Below are positions 36,986-44,977 of a stretch of DNA of 64,000 nucleotides, one piece after another (within the stretch, counting starts at the first letter, position 1; every line of letters starts with the position of its first letter). The notes beneath the pieces are model-generated. The model did no database searches. It saw only the letters and a list, made by a program, of their open reading frames with translations, and was not told the DNA's origin. Origin of the DNA: Bacteroidota bacterium (GTDB lineage: Bacteria > Bacteroidota > Bacteroidia > Chitinophagales > Saprospiraceae); contig JANSWP010000019.1 in NCBI GenBank assembly GCA_024743405.1, positions 23,747-87,746 on the forward strand, read 5' to 3'. The translations under genes were made by a program, and so were the position numbers.

Positions 36986-37353
36986 AAATATTCTGTTTTT
37001 ATGGTAAATCAGTAATAATTGTAGACCCTCCACACAAATTTACCAAAAAAATCATGATTAATTAATTCAAAAGTATCCCTTTAGAATTAGTTACATTTTG
37101 TAGTTTTCTATATTTAATCATTGATTTTTAACCTTTTACAAAATGTTATTTTTACAAATTGTATTTCATTATGATTCACTTAACTAGTATTAACATTCTA
37201 TAACAAATTTATTTGTGGACTTTCCAAAAAGTCTGCGTCTAATAAATGTGTTTGCGAGCGAAAATTCGCAAGAATATAAAAGGAGCCTAAATAATACTAA
37301 AAGGAGAAAACTACACAACTTTAATAAATTGAAACTCTACTCAACTTTGAGTT

Positions 37354-37427
37354 AAAATATAATTGGGTGTTCTCATAGTGTGTGGGCTACCCCGACCCGT
37401 AATGTCGGGTGCGGGGTAGTATTTTTA
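37354..37427 (+). repeat. Array unit 1: conserved block plus terminator-like stem
   Basis: AAAATATAATTGGGTGTTC begins the unit, continuing to ATAGTGTGTGGG, then the stem CTACCCC..GGGGTAG with an inner stem ACCCG/CGGGT, ending TATTTTT. TATAATTG is one mismatch from the Bacteroidota -7 box. A short palindrome, ACTCAA/TTGAGT, lies just upstream. A small RNA of about 60 nt is plausible. Confidence 0.7.
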
Positions 37428-37543
37428 ACTTTTTTGAAAGCTGAAGACTAATTCTTTTTGAACAATCTTTGGATTGATATTAATTAATAGTTCTGGTTTT
37501 TAGTGCCTCTTGTAAATTCAAACTTAAGGTACTTCAAACTTCT

Positions 37544-37618
37544 AAAATATAATTGGGTGTTCTCATAGTGTGTGGGACTAGCCCTGAACCATTAATGGTG
37601 GGGCTAGTTTACTTTTTT
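37544..37618 (+). repeat. Array unit 2
   Basis: The conserved block is identical to unit 1 through ATAGTGTGTGGG. The stem differs: ACTAGCC pairs with GGCTAGT, and an inner ACCAT pairs with ATGGT; a T-rich run follows. Two direct copies of TTCAAACTT lie upstream. Confidence 0.7.
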
Positions 37619-37640
37619 ACCTTCACGCGACTCAAAAAGA

Positions 37641-37712
37641 TACTAATTAGTGGGTGTTCTAATAGTGTGTGGGACTACCCTAAAGCCGAAAGGTTGCGGG
37701 GTAGTATTTCCC
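37641..37712 (+). repeat. Array unit 3
   Basis: A slightly diverged block: TACTAATTAGTGGGTGTTC, then TAATAGTGTGTGGG. The stem is ACTACCC/GGGTAGT with an inner AGCC-GAAA-GGTT hairpin, followed by TATTTCCCC, a poorer T-run than in other units. Confidence 0.65.
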
Positions 37713-37885
37713 CACATAATAATGATCTACTATGTTTTATTGAAAATAGTGAGGAAAGGAGAGGCTGACAGTTTAGATTTAGCAATATAAAGCAGTACCA
37801 ATTTAAGTCAATTATGCTAAAAAAATTGTTCTGGCTTCAAAACTACAATACGTATTTTATTCTGAGATAACATTCTCAGATCTAG

Positions 37886-37954
37886 AAAAATATAATTGGG
37901 TGTTCTCATAGTGTGTGGGCTGCCCCAGTTCAAAAGGATTGGGGTAGTTTTTTA
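37886..37954 (+). repeat. Array unit 4
   Basis: The block is the same as in units 1 and 2. The stem CTGCCCCA pairs with TGGGGTAG (one G-T pair), inner GTTC with GGAT around AAAA, then six T residues. A hairpin CTGAGA/TCTCAG precedes the unit at about 37862-37879. Confidence 0.7.
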
Positions 37955-38066
37955 AAAGCATTTACACAAACTGTCACCAGAAAGTAATCAAGATCAAAAT
38001 AACCAGTTCAAACTCAGTAATGGCTATGATAATAAATGGATTACTGAATAATATGAACTTTTATCA

Positions 38067-38128
38067 GATATAATTGGGTGTTCAAATAGTCTGTATGACC
38101 AGTCTGTAAAAGGCTGGTTTGTTTTTTC
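38067..38128 (+). repeat. Array unit 5, most diverged
   Basis: ATATAATTGGGTGTTC is kept; the second half changes to AAATAGTCTGTATG. The stem is ACCAGTC/GGCTGGT with loop TGTAAAA, then TTGTTTTTT. An inverted repeat TCAGTAAT/ATTACTGA, about 18 nt apart, precedes it. Confidence 0.65.
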
Positions 38129-38263
38129 TATTTGAAAGAATCCCCAGAATCATAATTGCTATGATATTCAACCATACATGCTAGGTCAGGAAATTTTTAA
38201 GGCAAAAACTATGGAAATCAAATGGTAATTAATTTATTCCATTTTTTTAGGGATAAGAATATG

Positions 38264-38306
38264 AATTGTCTCAATAGGCTAAGTACCTATTTGAGGCAAT
38301 TTTATT
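38264..38306 (+). terminator. Terminator-like hairpin closing the array region
   Basis: AATTGTCTCA-ATAGG pairs with CCTATTTGAGGCAATT (one bulge, one G-T pair), loop CTAAGTA, then a T-rich run. It has no array block before it and no gene upstream on the plus strand, so it probably ends a non-coding transcript from the array. Confidence 0.7.
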
Positions 38307-38418
38307 TATATAGCTGATATAAATCAATATATATTAAAATATTAATCACTAGTTACTACGTTTTTTTTTAAGTATTTGCGTTTGTTATGACAAATGTTAC
38401 CAATCAAAAACAATCGCA

Positions 38419-38886
38419 ATGTCAAATCAATATCAATGTAAATACCTCACAAAATCTAAACTGAAAACCTTCCTTGCAATAGCAAACAGAATCATACCTG
38501 AGGATGAGTTTTCTAAAGGGGGCGGCACAATGCAAACTGCTGGGATTGTGGACTGGTCAATGGAAAAAATGGATCCCTCTATTCGATCACAAGTGTTATT
38601 ACTTATTTCAGTTATGGAAGTCCTCGGTTTCATTTTTGGACTGAGACCCTTTTCAAAAAATTCTTCAAAAGCTCAAGATCGGCAATTACGATGGATGGAA
38701 AATAATCCAATCCCTCTATTAAGAATGGGGTTTTTTGGATTAAAAACCTTTGTCTGTATGGGGTATTATACACAAAAAGATGTCTGGGCAACCATGAATT
38801 ATTCAGGCCCAATTATGAACCAACGGACTTATCCTGACACAACAATTCGCTGGATTTGTGATGGTGAGATGGAAGTTGTAGGATAA
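38419..38886 (+). CDS. Small partner protein of GMC oxidoreductase (gluconate dehydrogenase subunit 3-like)
   Basis: A 155-residue protein with no signal peptide and a helix-rich pattern. The segment FLAIANRIIPEDEFSKGGGTMQTAGIVDWSMEKM recalls the small gamma subunit (subunit 3) of membrane-bound gluconate 2-dehydrogenase, whose start is FxxxxxTIxPxDxxxPGAxxAGV. Genes of this type stand directly before flavin-containing GMC oxidoreductases, as here (40-nt gap). It has no twin-arginine signal, unlike classical subunit 3. It probably helps fold or anchor the flavoprotein. The assignment rests on this partial pattern and the context. Confidence 0.7.
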   Translation: MSNQYQCKYLTKSKLKTFLAIANRIIPEDEFSKGGGTMQTAGIVDWSMEKMDPSIRSQVLLLISVMEVLGFIFGLRPFSKNSSKAQDRQLRWMENNPIPLLRMGFFGLKTFVCMGYYTQKDVWATMNYSGPIMNQRTYPDTTIRWICDGEMEVVG

Positions 38887-38926
38887 CTTACCTAGATGAA
38901 CTCTAGCACAAACAAAATAGAATATT

Positions 38927-40426
38927 ATGAAAAATAAATATGACATTATCATCATTGGTTCTGGTGCGGGGGGTGGAACCGTTGCCCAAAAATTAATTCC
39001 TTTGGCAAAAGACGGTGTCAAAATTGCAATTTTAGAATCTGGACCTTGGTTTGAAAACGAATATTTTACCCAACGGGAAATAGAGATGTTTGACATCTTT
39101 AAGGATCGCGGAGCCTGGCCGACAAAAGATGGGGCTATTACAATAAGTACAGGAGAAGCTGTAGGTGGTAGTACTTTGATGTACACTGGTGTTACATTTA
39201 GATTGTCTGAAGAAGTTTGTAAGGATTGGAATGTGACGGGATTAAATTCAGAGGACTTAAAGACAAGATTTGAAAAGTTAGAGAAAGATATCCATGTCAT
39301 GGAGCCTTCTTCTAATATGGAAAATAATAATAACCGATTTTTTAGAGAAGGTTGTGAAAAATTAGGAGTACCAATAAATAAAATTCATTTAAACATTAAG
39401 CAATGTGAAGGAATGGGTTTTTGTAATTTGGGTTGTGTCAATGGACGGAAGCAAGGAACGACTGAGGTTCAATTGCCACAAGCTTTAAATTCTGGAATTG
39501 AAATCATTCCAAATTGTGAGGTTCGAAAGCTTAAAGATCATAAAATATACGCTCGAATTAAACCAACTCCAATGGGAACAAAAGGTAGTGATTTGCCAAT
39601 TGGAGAAATTATTCTTGAAGCTGATAAGGTCATCTTAGCCGGTGGTACAGTTGGATCTTCAGCTATCTTATTAAGATCTGGATTTCAGAAAGAATTACCA
39701 GCAATAGGCAGATATGTTACCCTTCACCCTGCATTAACGGTTTATGGTTTGCATCCTGAAAAAGTAAATGGTCACAAAGGATTTCCAAAGATTTGGTACA
39801 TAAATGCTTTCTCAAAATCGCGTGGATTTTATTTAGAAACTGCATTTTATTACCCTTTTGTGACTACTAAAAATCTTGGACTTTGGGGAAAGGACTTGAA
39901 ATATGTTATGCGAAATTATGAACATTTAATGGCTATTTTAATACTAGCGCATGATAAGGCTACTTTTGAAAACCAAGTAGTCCTTGACGGAGATGGTAAT
40001 GCAAAAATTAAGTATAATGTTTCAAACACTACGATTGAAAAATTATGTCAAGCACAAGTTGAAGCTACACGAATCTTTTCTTCATCAGGATGTAAAGAGG
40101 CGATAATGCCAGCTGCAAAAAACAATTATTTTGTTATTGATGAAGCAAAAAAGAAAGGTTTAGACAAATATATCACTTCAAAACATTTCTTGTTAAACAA
40201 GGCCCCGATTGCCTCTGCTCACTTACAAGGAGGGTGTAGAATGGGAGATGATCCAAAAAATTCAGTAACGAATGCTTGGGGACAAGTTCATGGGTATCCA
40301 TGGTTATTCGTAGCTGATGGAAGTCTTTTCCCAGATAGTTCACATGTGAATCCTTATTTAACAATAATGGCATTAGCTGATAGGGTAGGAGAAAAAATTC
40401 TTACCCAAGCACCTGTCGTTTTATAG
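38927..40426 (+). CDS. GMC-family FAD-dependent oxidoreductase
   Basis: A 499-residue flavoprotein that oxidises an alcohol or sugar group; the natural substrate is unknown. The N-terminal dinucleotide-binding motif is IIGSGAGGGTVAQKL, and AVGGSTLMYTGVTFR contacts the flavin. A Cys-rich stretch (QCEGMGFCNLGCVNG) is typical of the long-chain alcohol/cholesterol-oxidase-like and gluconate-type GMC enzymes. The C-terminus has LQGGCRMG, the FAD-contacting FVADGSLFPDSSHVNP with the catalytic His, and LTIMALADRVGEKI. It forms an operon with the preceding small subunit. Its last 26 nt overlap the end of the convergent thiamine-diphosphate enzyme gene. Confidence 0.92.
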   Translation: MKNKYDIIIIGSGAGGGTVAQKLIPLAKDGVKIAILESGPWFENEYFTQREIEMFDIFKDRGAWPTKDGAITISTGEAVGGSTLMYTGVTFRLSEEVCKDWNVTGLNSEDLKTRFEKLEKDIHVMEPSSNMENNNNRFFREGCEKLGVPINKIHLNIKQCEGMGFCNLGCVNGRKQGTTEVQLPQALNSGIEIIPNCEVRKLKDHKIYARIKPTPMGTKGSDLPIGEIILEADKVILAGGTVGSSAILLRSGFQKELPAIGRYVTLHPALTVYGLHPEKVNGHKGFPKIWYINAFSKSRGFYLETAFYYPFVTTKNLGLWGKDLKYVMRNYEHLMAILILAHDKATFENQVVLDGDGNAKIKYNVSNTTIEKLCQAQVEATRIFSSSGCKEAIMPAAKNNYFVIDEAKKKGLDKYITSKHFLLNKAPIASAHLQGGCRMGDDPKNSVTNAWGQVHGYPWLFVADGSLFPDSSHVNPYLTIMALADRVGEKILTQAPVVL

Positions 40427-42140
40427 CTCTTGAGATAAAACGAACCTTTTCACTAAATGGGAATCTCAATAAATTAGTTTTGACAACACCTTTCGTCAAA
40501 TATGTTTTCTTAGAATAATCAATATTGACGTCGACTAATACAGGCTGTCCAGATTGTGAAATTTTGATAGCATTTTCTATCGTCGAATCTATTTCAAGAT
40601 CATTAGGAAGCGAAATAAAATCCACTCCAGTAGCATGTGCTACTCCTTCAAATTTTATTTCATTTAACACAGAGCAGGTCTTTCGATTCAAAGGAATCTT
40701 TTGAAATTGTGAAATTTGGCCAAGTTCCCCATCATGGAATACAAATACCATGATTCCTAATTCATGAGCTTTGGCAGTCAACAATTCAAATCCTGACATT
40801 AAAAATGCTCCATCACCCACGATAACAGCTACCTGTTTTTCTCTATTCGCCAATTTTACACCTATGGCAGCAGGAATACTATACCCCATACAATTAAAAT
40901 CTGTTGGGGAAATAAAATGTTTAGCTTTTAGTACTGGAAATAATTCTGCTGCTAAAAAAGTATGTTTACCATCGTCTACTACCAAAAAGGCATCATCATT
41001 TAAATGTTTTCTTAACGATTTAAAAAAGTGCCCTGGAGAGACTTTGTCATTCTTTAGATTTAGAGTCCATTCCGAAAAATAGTCATTTTTGTCTTTCTGA
41101 ATCTGATTAGAAAGTTCATTGAAGTGATTCTGTCTAAAAGTAATTTCGCGTTTTTTTAATGCATTAATAATTTGACACAGAACTATTTTTGCATCTCCTT
41201 CCAAAGCAATTTTGGCTTTATAATTTTTATTGAAAACCTCCGAATTAATATCAACATGGATTAAATTTTCAGGAACTACCACTCCATAACTTCCAGTTGA
41301 TAGTTCAGAAAATCGTACACCAACCGCCAACAAACAATCACATTTTTTGAATGCATTTTGAGCTGCAGGAGGTGAAGAAGGACTAAATCCCATACCTACA
41401 TGCAATGGATGATGGCTAGGAAAAGCACTCAACCCCTGAAGAGTTGTTGAAACGGGCATCCCCAGTATTTCAGCTATTTGAGTGATTTCTTCCGTGGCTT
41501 CTACCGCTCCCCAACCTACAAAAAAACATGGATTTTTTGAGGATAATAATAAATCGACGGTTGACTCTATTAAATTAGGACTTAATGCATTTGTTGAGGG
41601 TTGATGAGTATATTCTGGCAAGGTGGATACTTCCCCTCTAAACACTTGAAACTCAAACGGAATTTCAATAAAGACAGGGCCAGGTTCACCTGAAGTGGCT
41701 ACATGATATGCTTCATAAATAGTAGAAACAATGTCTTCATGACTTTTAATTCTATAGAATTTTTTGACAATGGAACCCACCATTTTCTCTTGATCCAATT
41801 GGTGCAATTGATAATGTCTCCCACTATCTTGGCGTGTACCTCCGGAAATGACTATTAAAGGAATTCCATCCAAAAAAGCCTCTCCTATGCCACTCATCGA
41901 ATAAGCAGTTCCTGCAGCTGGGACAATGACTGTTGTCCCAATAGACGATGAAGTTCGTGAAACACCATCAGCCATGAAGGTTCCTAACCCTTCTTGAGTG
42001 ACTAGAATTGGTGAAATTTTGTCAGAATTATTTAATTCATCATATAATTCGGTATTGTGTACACCAGGAATTCCAAAAGTAAATTTTACGCCGATTTGCT
42101 CAAGAGCATAAACAGCTAACCATGCACCAGTTTTTTTCAT
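40401..42140 (-). CDS. Thiamine-diphosphate-dependent enzyme (acetolactate synthase/decarboxylase family)
   Basis: A 579-residue member of the family that includes acetolactate synthase, benzoylformate decarboxylase and indolepyruvate decarboxylase. The catalytic Glu is in VTQEGLGTFMADG (about residue 50). The middle domain has the GWGAVEATEEI segment. The diphosphate/Mg2+-binding motif GDGAFLMSGFELLTAKAHELGI is GDG followed about 25 residues later by HDGELG, in place of the usual NN-type residues. This substitution, and the lack of clear acetolactate synthase signatures, means the reaction cannot be named. It overlaps the purine nucleoside phosphorylase stop by ATGA, so both are co-translated, and it is convergent with the GMC gene. 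Confidence 0.88.
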   Translation of the reverse strand: MKKTGAWLAVYALEQIGVKFTFGIPGVHNTELYDELNNSDKISPILVTQEGLGTFMADGVSRTSSSIGTTVIVPAAGTAYSMSGIGEAFLDGIPLIVISGGTRQDSGRHYQLHQLDQEKMVGSIVKKFYRIKSHEDIVSTIYEAYHVATSGEPGPVFIEIPFEFQVFRGEVSTLPEYTHQPSTNALSPNLIESTVDLLLSSKNPCFFVGWGAVEATEEITQIAEILGMPVSTTLQGLSAFPSHHPLHVGMGFSPSSPPAAQNAFKKCDCLLAVGVRFSELSTGSYGVVVPENLIHVDINSEVFNKNYKAKIALEGDAKIVLCQIINALKKREITFRQNHFNELSNQIQKDKNDYFSEWTLNLKNDKVSPGHFFKSLRKHLNDDAFLVVDDGKHTFLAAELFPVLKAKHFISPTDFNCMGYSIPAAIGVKLANREKQVAVIVGDGAFLMSGFELLTAKAHELGIMVFVFHDGELGQISQFQKIPLNRKTCSVLNEIKFEGVAHATGVDFISLPNDLEIDSTIENAIKISQSGQPVLVDVNIDYSKKTYLTKGVVKTNLLRFPFSEKVRFISRAIKRQVLG

Positions 42141-42985
42141 AATTCTTCAATGATCTTTGAGATTAACAGAATGAAATCATCTTGGACTCTTTTTGCAGCC
42201 TCAATGACCATTTCATGAGTAATTAATTCACCATTATAAATAGGAACATCTGTGATACAAGAAATTCCAAGAACTTTCATTCCTCCATGTACCGCCACAA
42301 TAACTTCCGGGACAGTTGACATTCCGACTACATCAGCGCCTATTATTGTTAGAAATTTTATTTCAGCCTGCGTTTCATAATTTGGACCAGCGACCGCAGC
42401 ATAAACCCCAGAGTAGGGTTCTAATTTTAAGTCCTCAGCTACTTTTTTGGCAAGTTTTAATAAGTTAGCATCATAGGCAAGTGACATATCTGGGAATCTA
42501 ACCCCAAACTCATCGAGATTGTCTCCTCTAAGAGGATTATCTCCCATTAAATTAATATGGTCTTCAATAAGCAGCAAAGTCCCAGGTTTATGTTCTGGTC
42601 TTAATCCACCACAAGCATTAGTAACGATTAAGTTTGGGATTCCTATTTTTTGCATTAAGCGAATGCTAAAAGTAACTTCTTGCATAGAATAGCCTTCATA
42701 ATAATGAACCCGGCCTTGCATTACTAAAATTTTTTTTTCTCGGTAACTTCCATAAACCAATTGTCCTTTGTGTCCTTTTACCTTAGATATTGGAAAATGA
42801 GGAATATCCTCAAAGGGGATTGCTACAGACTTTGAAAAGTATTTAGGAAGTTTGCCTAATCCGGAGCCCAATACAACTGCTATCTCTGGAGTATTTGGAA
42901 TAACTGTTTTTATGAAGTCAAATGCTTCAGTTAATTTTGAACGTAGGCTAGATGATTCTGACTTAATACTCGGGTTTATGATCAC
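42137..42985 (-). CDS. Purine nucleoside phosphorylase (trimeric class)
   Basis: This enzyme splits guanosine/inosine-type nucleosides with phosphate to base plus ribose-1-phosphate, a cytosolic salvage step. The 282-residue protein has the class signatures VVLGSGLGKLP (phosphate-binding Ser), KGHKGQLVYG, QGRVHYYEGY, VTNACGGL and GVYAAVAGPNYETQAE. VVGMSTVPEVIVA with the specificity-determining ITDVP region follows. It belongs to the PNP/MTAP family rather than the hexameric DeoD family. It is the first gene of a two-gene overlapping unit with the thiamine-diphosphate enzyme, and is divergent from the macro-domain gene. Confidence 0.94.
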   Translation of the reverse strand: MIINPSIKSESSSLRSKLTEAFDFIKTVIPNTPEIAVVLGSGLGKLPKYFSKSVAIPFEDIPHFPISKVKGHKGQLVYGSYREKKILVMQGRVHYYEGYSMQEVTFSIRLMQKIGIPNLIVTNACGGLRPEHKPGTLLLIEDHINLMGDNPLRGDNLDEFGVRFPDMSLAYDANLLKLAKKVAEDLKLEPYSGVYAAVAGPNYETQAEIKFLTIIGADVVGMSTVPEVIVAVHGGMKVLGISCITDVPIYNGELITHEMVIEAAKRVQDDFILLISKIIEEL

Positions 42986-43142
42986 GATGCATAGTTGAAT
43001 TTGGTAAAATGACCCCTAAAGGTTCAATAAAGTGTCTTCCAAACTTAATGATCAAAATCAATGGGTGTTATGACAATCGTCAACCAAAACTTTGTTTTGA
43101 GTATATGAATGTTTTTGAAAAATCATTTCGTACTTTTCGGGA

Positions 43143-43676
43143 ATGACTGAAATACTCGTACAAAAGGGTGATATTACTAAAATAAAGACAAATGTGATAG
43201 TAAATGCAGCCAACTCTTTACTTTTAGGAGGGGGTGGTGTTGATGGTGCCATACATAAAGCAGGAGGTGAGGAAATCATGAAAGCTTGTAGAGAAATTAG
43301 AGCGAGGCAAGGAGGCTGTGCCACTGGAGAAGCAGTTATAACTTTTGCTGGGAAACTGCCTTCAAACTTTGTTATTCATACTGTTGGTCCTGTTTGGAAT
43401 GACAAAATTCCTGAAGAAATAGATCGACTTTTATCTAATTGTTATAAAAATTCTCTTTCCATTGCTACAGAAAACAAAATTCAATCAATAGCTTTTCCAA
43501 ACATAAGTACGGGTATTTATAGATTTCCAAAGAAAAAAGCAGCTGAAATTGCTATTAAAGCAACGATTGATTATTTAGGCGATAAGTCACTAATTGAAAA
43601 GGTTATTTTTGTTTGCTTTGATGATGAAAATTTTGAAATATACTCCAGACTTTTAACAGAAAAAACAGGCTATTAA
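43143..43676 (+). CDS. Macro-domain protein (O-acetyl-ADP-ribose deacetylase type)
   Basis: A 177-residue single macro domain that binds ADP-ribose and, in MacroD-like members, removes it from acidic residues or deacetylates O-acetyl-ADP-ribose. The motifs are seen: QKGDITKIKTNVIVNAANSLLLGGGGVDGAIHKAGG (ADP-ribose-contacting Asn and Gly-rich loop), then CATGEAVITFAGKLPSNFVIHTVGPVW, and FPNISTGIYRFPKKKAAEIA. The Asn-Ala-Ala-Asn and GGGGVDG loops match the MacroD/YmdB subgroup. It precedes coaD by 24 nt and is probably co-transcribed with it. ADP-ribose signalling is not otherwise visible in the window. Confidence 0.94.
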   Translation: MTEILVQKGDITKIKTNVIVNAANSLLLGGGGVDGAIHKAGGEEIMKACREIRARQGGCATGEAVITFAGKLPSNFVIHTVGPVWNDKIPEEIDRLLSNCYKNSLSIATENKIQSIAFPNISTGIYRFPKKKAAEIAIKATIDYLGDKSLIEKVIFVCFDDENFEIYSRLLTEKTGY

Positions 43677-43700
43677 ATCTTAATAATTAATAACAACACT

Positions 43701-44156
43701 ATGAAAATTGCTGTGTTTCCTGGTTCCTTTGATCCTATTACTAATGGTCATGTAGATTTAGTCAATCGGGCGATTCCATTATTTGATAAAATCATAGTTG
43801 CAATTGGTCAAAATGCTTCAAAAAAATATTTATTCCCTCTTGAAAAGAGGTTGGAATCCATAAATTTGGTTTTCGAGGAAGAGTCGACTGTTTATGTAAC
43901 TCATTATGAAGGACTTACGGCACATTTTTGCAAAAAAATAGGTGCGAATTATATGCTTCGTGGACTCCGAAATGCTTCAGATTTTGATTATGAGAAAACC
44001 ATCTCTCAATTAAATCATATTGTTGGTGAAGGATTAGAAACCGTTTTTTTAATTAGTCAGCCAGAGTACTCTCATATCAGCTCAACAATTGTCAGAGAAA
44101 TAATAAAGGGTGGGGGAGATGCTTCCTCGTTTTTGCCCAAAGAAGTTATTCTTTAA
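43701..44156 (+). CDS. coaD: Phosphopantetheine adenylyltransferase
   Basis: CoaD couples 4'-phosphopantetheine to ATP, giving dephospho-CoA, in CoA synthesis. The 151-residue length is normal. The nucleotidyltransferase T/HxGH-type motif is seen in FPGSFDPITNGHVDL; the second motif is LRGLRNASDFDYE, and the last is SQPEYSHISSTIVREII. The product is the source of the phosphopantetheine arm that carrier domains such as those in the nearby NRPS-PKS need, though this is a housekeeping gene and the proximity may be chance. No phosphopantetheinyl transferase gene was seen in the window. Confidence 0.96.
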   Translation: MKIAVFPGSFDPITNGHVDLVNRAIPLFDKIIVAIGQNASKKYLFPLEKRLESINLVFEEESTVYVTHYEGLTAHFCKKIGANYMLRGLRNASDFDYEKTISQLNHIVGEGLETVFLISQPEYSHISSTIVREIIKGGGDASSFLPKEVIL

Positions 44157-44203
44157 AATTGGTGAGTTTCAGGAAATAAAATGGATTAGGAATAATTCTT
44201 ACT

Positions 44204-44977
44204 TTATCTATTTTTAATTCTTTGTCGCATTTTTACCGCAAATGACCATTGAATTCCTAATAATTGTTCCAAATCAATTTTTGCAATTTCAAGATCTGTC
44301 TCTGCAGTCATTCGATTTTCTAAAGCTTGATAATACGATTCGGAAGCTTTGGTCATATCTTCTAATTTAATTTCACCAGTTTTGAATCTTTCTGCCGAAA
44401 TATCACGCGTATTTTTTGAATCTTCCTCCGCCAATATACGAGTATCTAAGACCTTCTCCGCCAATAATAGTATTTGATACCGAGACAATACTTCCCTTCT
44501 TAAATATAGTTTTTGTTGTCTTTCATCAAGTTCTTGCAGTTTGACTTCAAACTCTTTAATTTCTCGCTTTTTCTTATTGTTATAAAGCGTTCCCAAGCTT
44601 ACTGATGCGTTAAAGGTATATAATGGATAAACTACAATATTATCTGTTGGATTCTCACCTGAATCAAAGGCATTACCGAGGCTTATTTCATTTAAATTGA
44701 ATCCCATTTGTACTTGATCCATCCATTCTTTCCGAGCTATTTCAACCTCTTTTTTTGCAATTGCCATTTCTGTTCTATTTTTCTCTTTTTCTTGGCTATT
44801 TGTCCATGCTTGTTGTACCAAATAATCTTCGAAAGTGACTGGACGACTTGTCTCAGGAGGAACAACTTTGTCAAAGTTAACCTGCCCATCACAAGGTGAA
44901 GTCAAAAAAAGTAGAAGAATGAAAAAAGGTAGATTATTTAAAGTGTATAGAGTTGAAATTAGTTGTTTTCTCAACAT
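44204..44977 (-). CDS. Short TolC-like outer membrane efflux protein
   Basis: A 257-residue protein with a signal peptide (hydrophobic segment about residues 15-28, ending CDGQ). The rest is two long coiled-coil-type helical segments with a beta-rich interval (VYPLYTFNASVSLGTLYNNKKKREI). The C-terminal helix has ERFKTGEIKLEDMTKASESYYQALENRMTAETDLEIAKIDLEQLLG. This is the typical repeat of the outer membrane efflux protein family. At about half the usual TolC length, it seems to contain one repeat only; whether it forms a channel is uncertain. It is transcribed away from the NRPS-PKS gene, so a role in export of that product is only a guess. Confidence 0.78.
   Translation of the reverse strand: MLRKQLISTLYTLNNLPFFILLLFLTSPCDGQVNFDKVVPPETSRPVTFEDYLVQQAWTNSQEKEKNRTEMAIAKKEVEIARKEWMDQVQMGFNLNEISLGNAFDSGENPTDNIVVYPLYTFNASVSLGTLYNNKKKREIKEFEVKLQELDERQQKLYLRREVLSRYQILLLAEKVLDTRILAEEDSKNTRDISAERFKTGEIKLEDMTKASESYYQALENRMTAETDLEIAKIDLEQLLGIQWSFAVKMRQRIKNR

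Larger units (their letters stand above)
36986..38418. other. Gene-free 1.4-kb region with a five-copy structured repeat array
   Basis: Nothing here looks like a protein gene. 36986-37353 is AT-rich and has two small hairpins (GACTTT/AAAGTC near 37220 and TTGCGA/TCGCAA near 37250). From 37354 to 38129 five copies of a conserved block plus a variable stem follow, all in plus direction; the units are listed one by one. A further terminator-like hairpin at 38264-38306 closes the region before the GMC operon. The copies start 190, 97, 246 and 178 nt apart (measured at the GGGTGTTC core). An open frame at 37553-37768 spans units 2 and 3 but is not convincing. Confidence 0.75.

Noticed and set aside
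37553..37768. Open frame of 71 codons through array units 2 and 3
   Set aside because: It is read out of repeat and stem sequences; the equivalent frame in units 1, 4 and 5 is closed upstream or has no start codon. The pattern of change fits stem pairing, not protein conservation.
37354..38129. CRISPR array
   Set aside because: The repeated part is not regularly spaced (97 to 246 nt), each copy has its own stem and T-run, and there are no cas genes.
37354..38129. Integron attC-like cassettes
   Set aside because: No GTTRRRY core sites, no integrase, and no open frames between the units.
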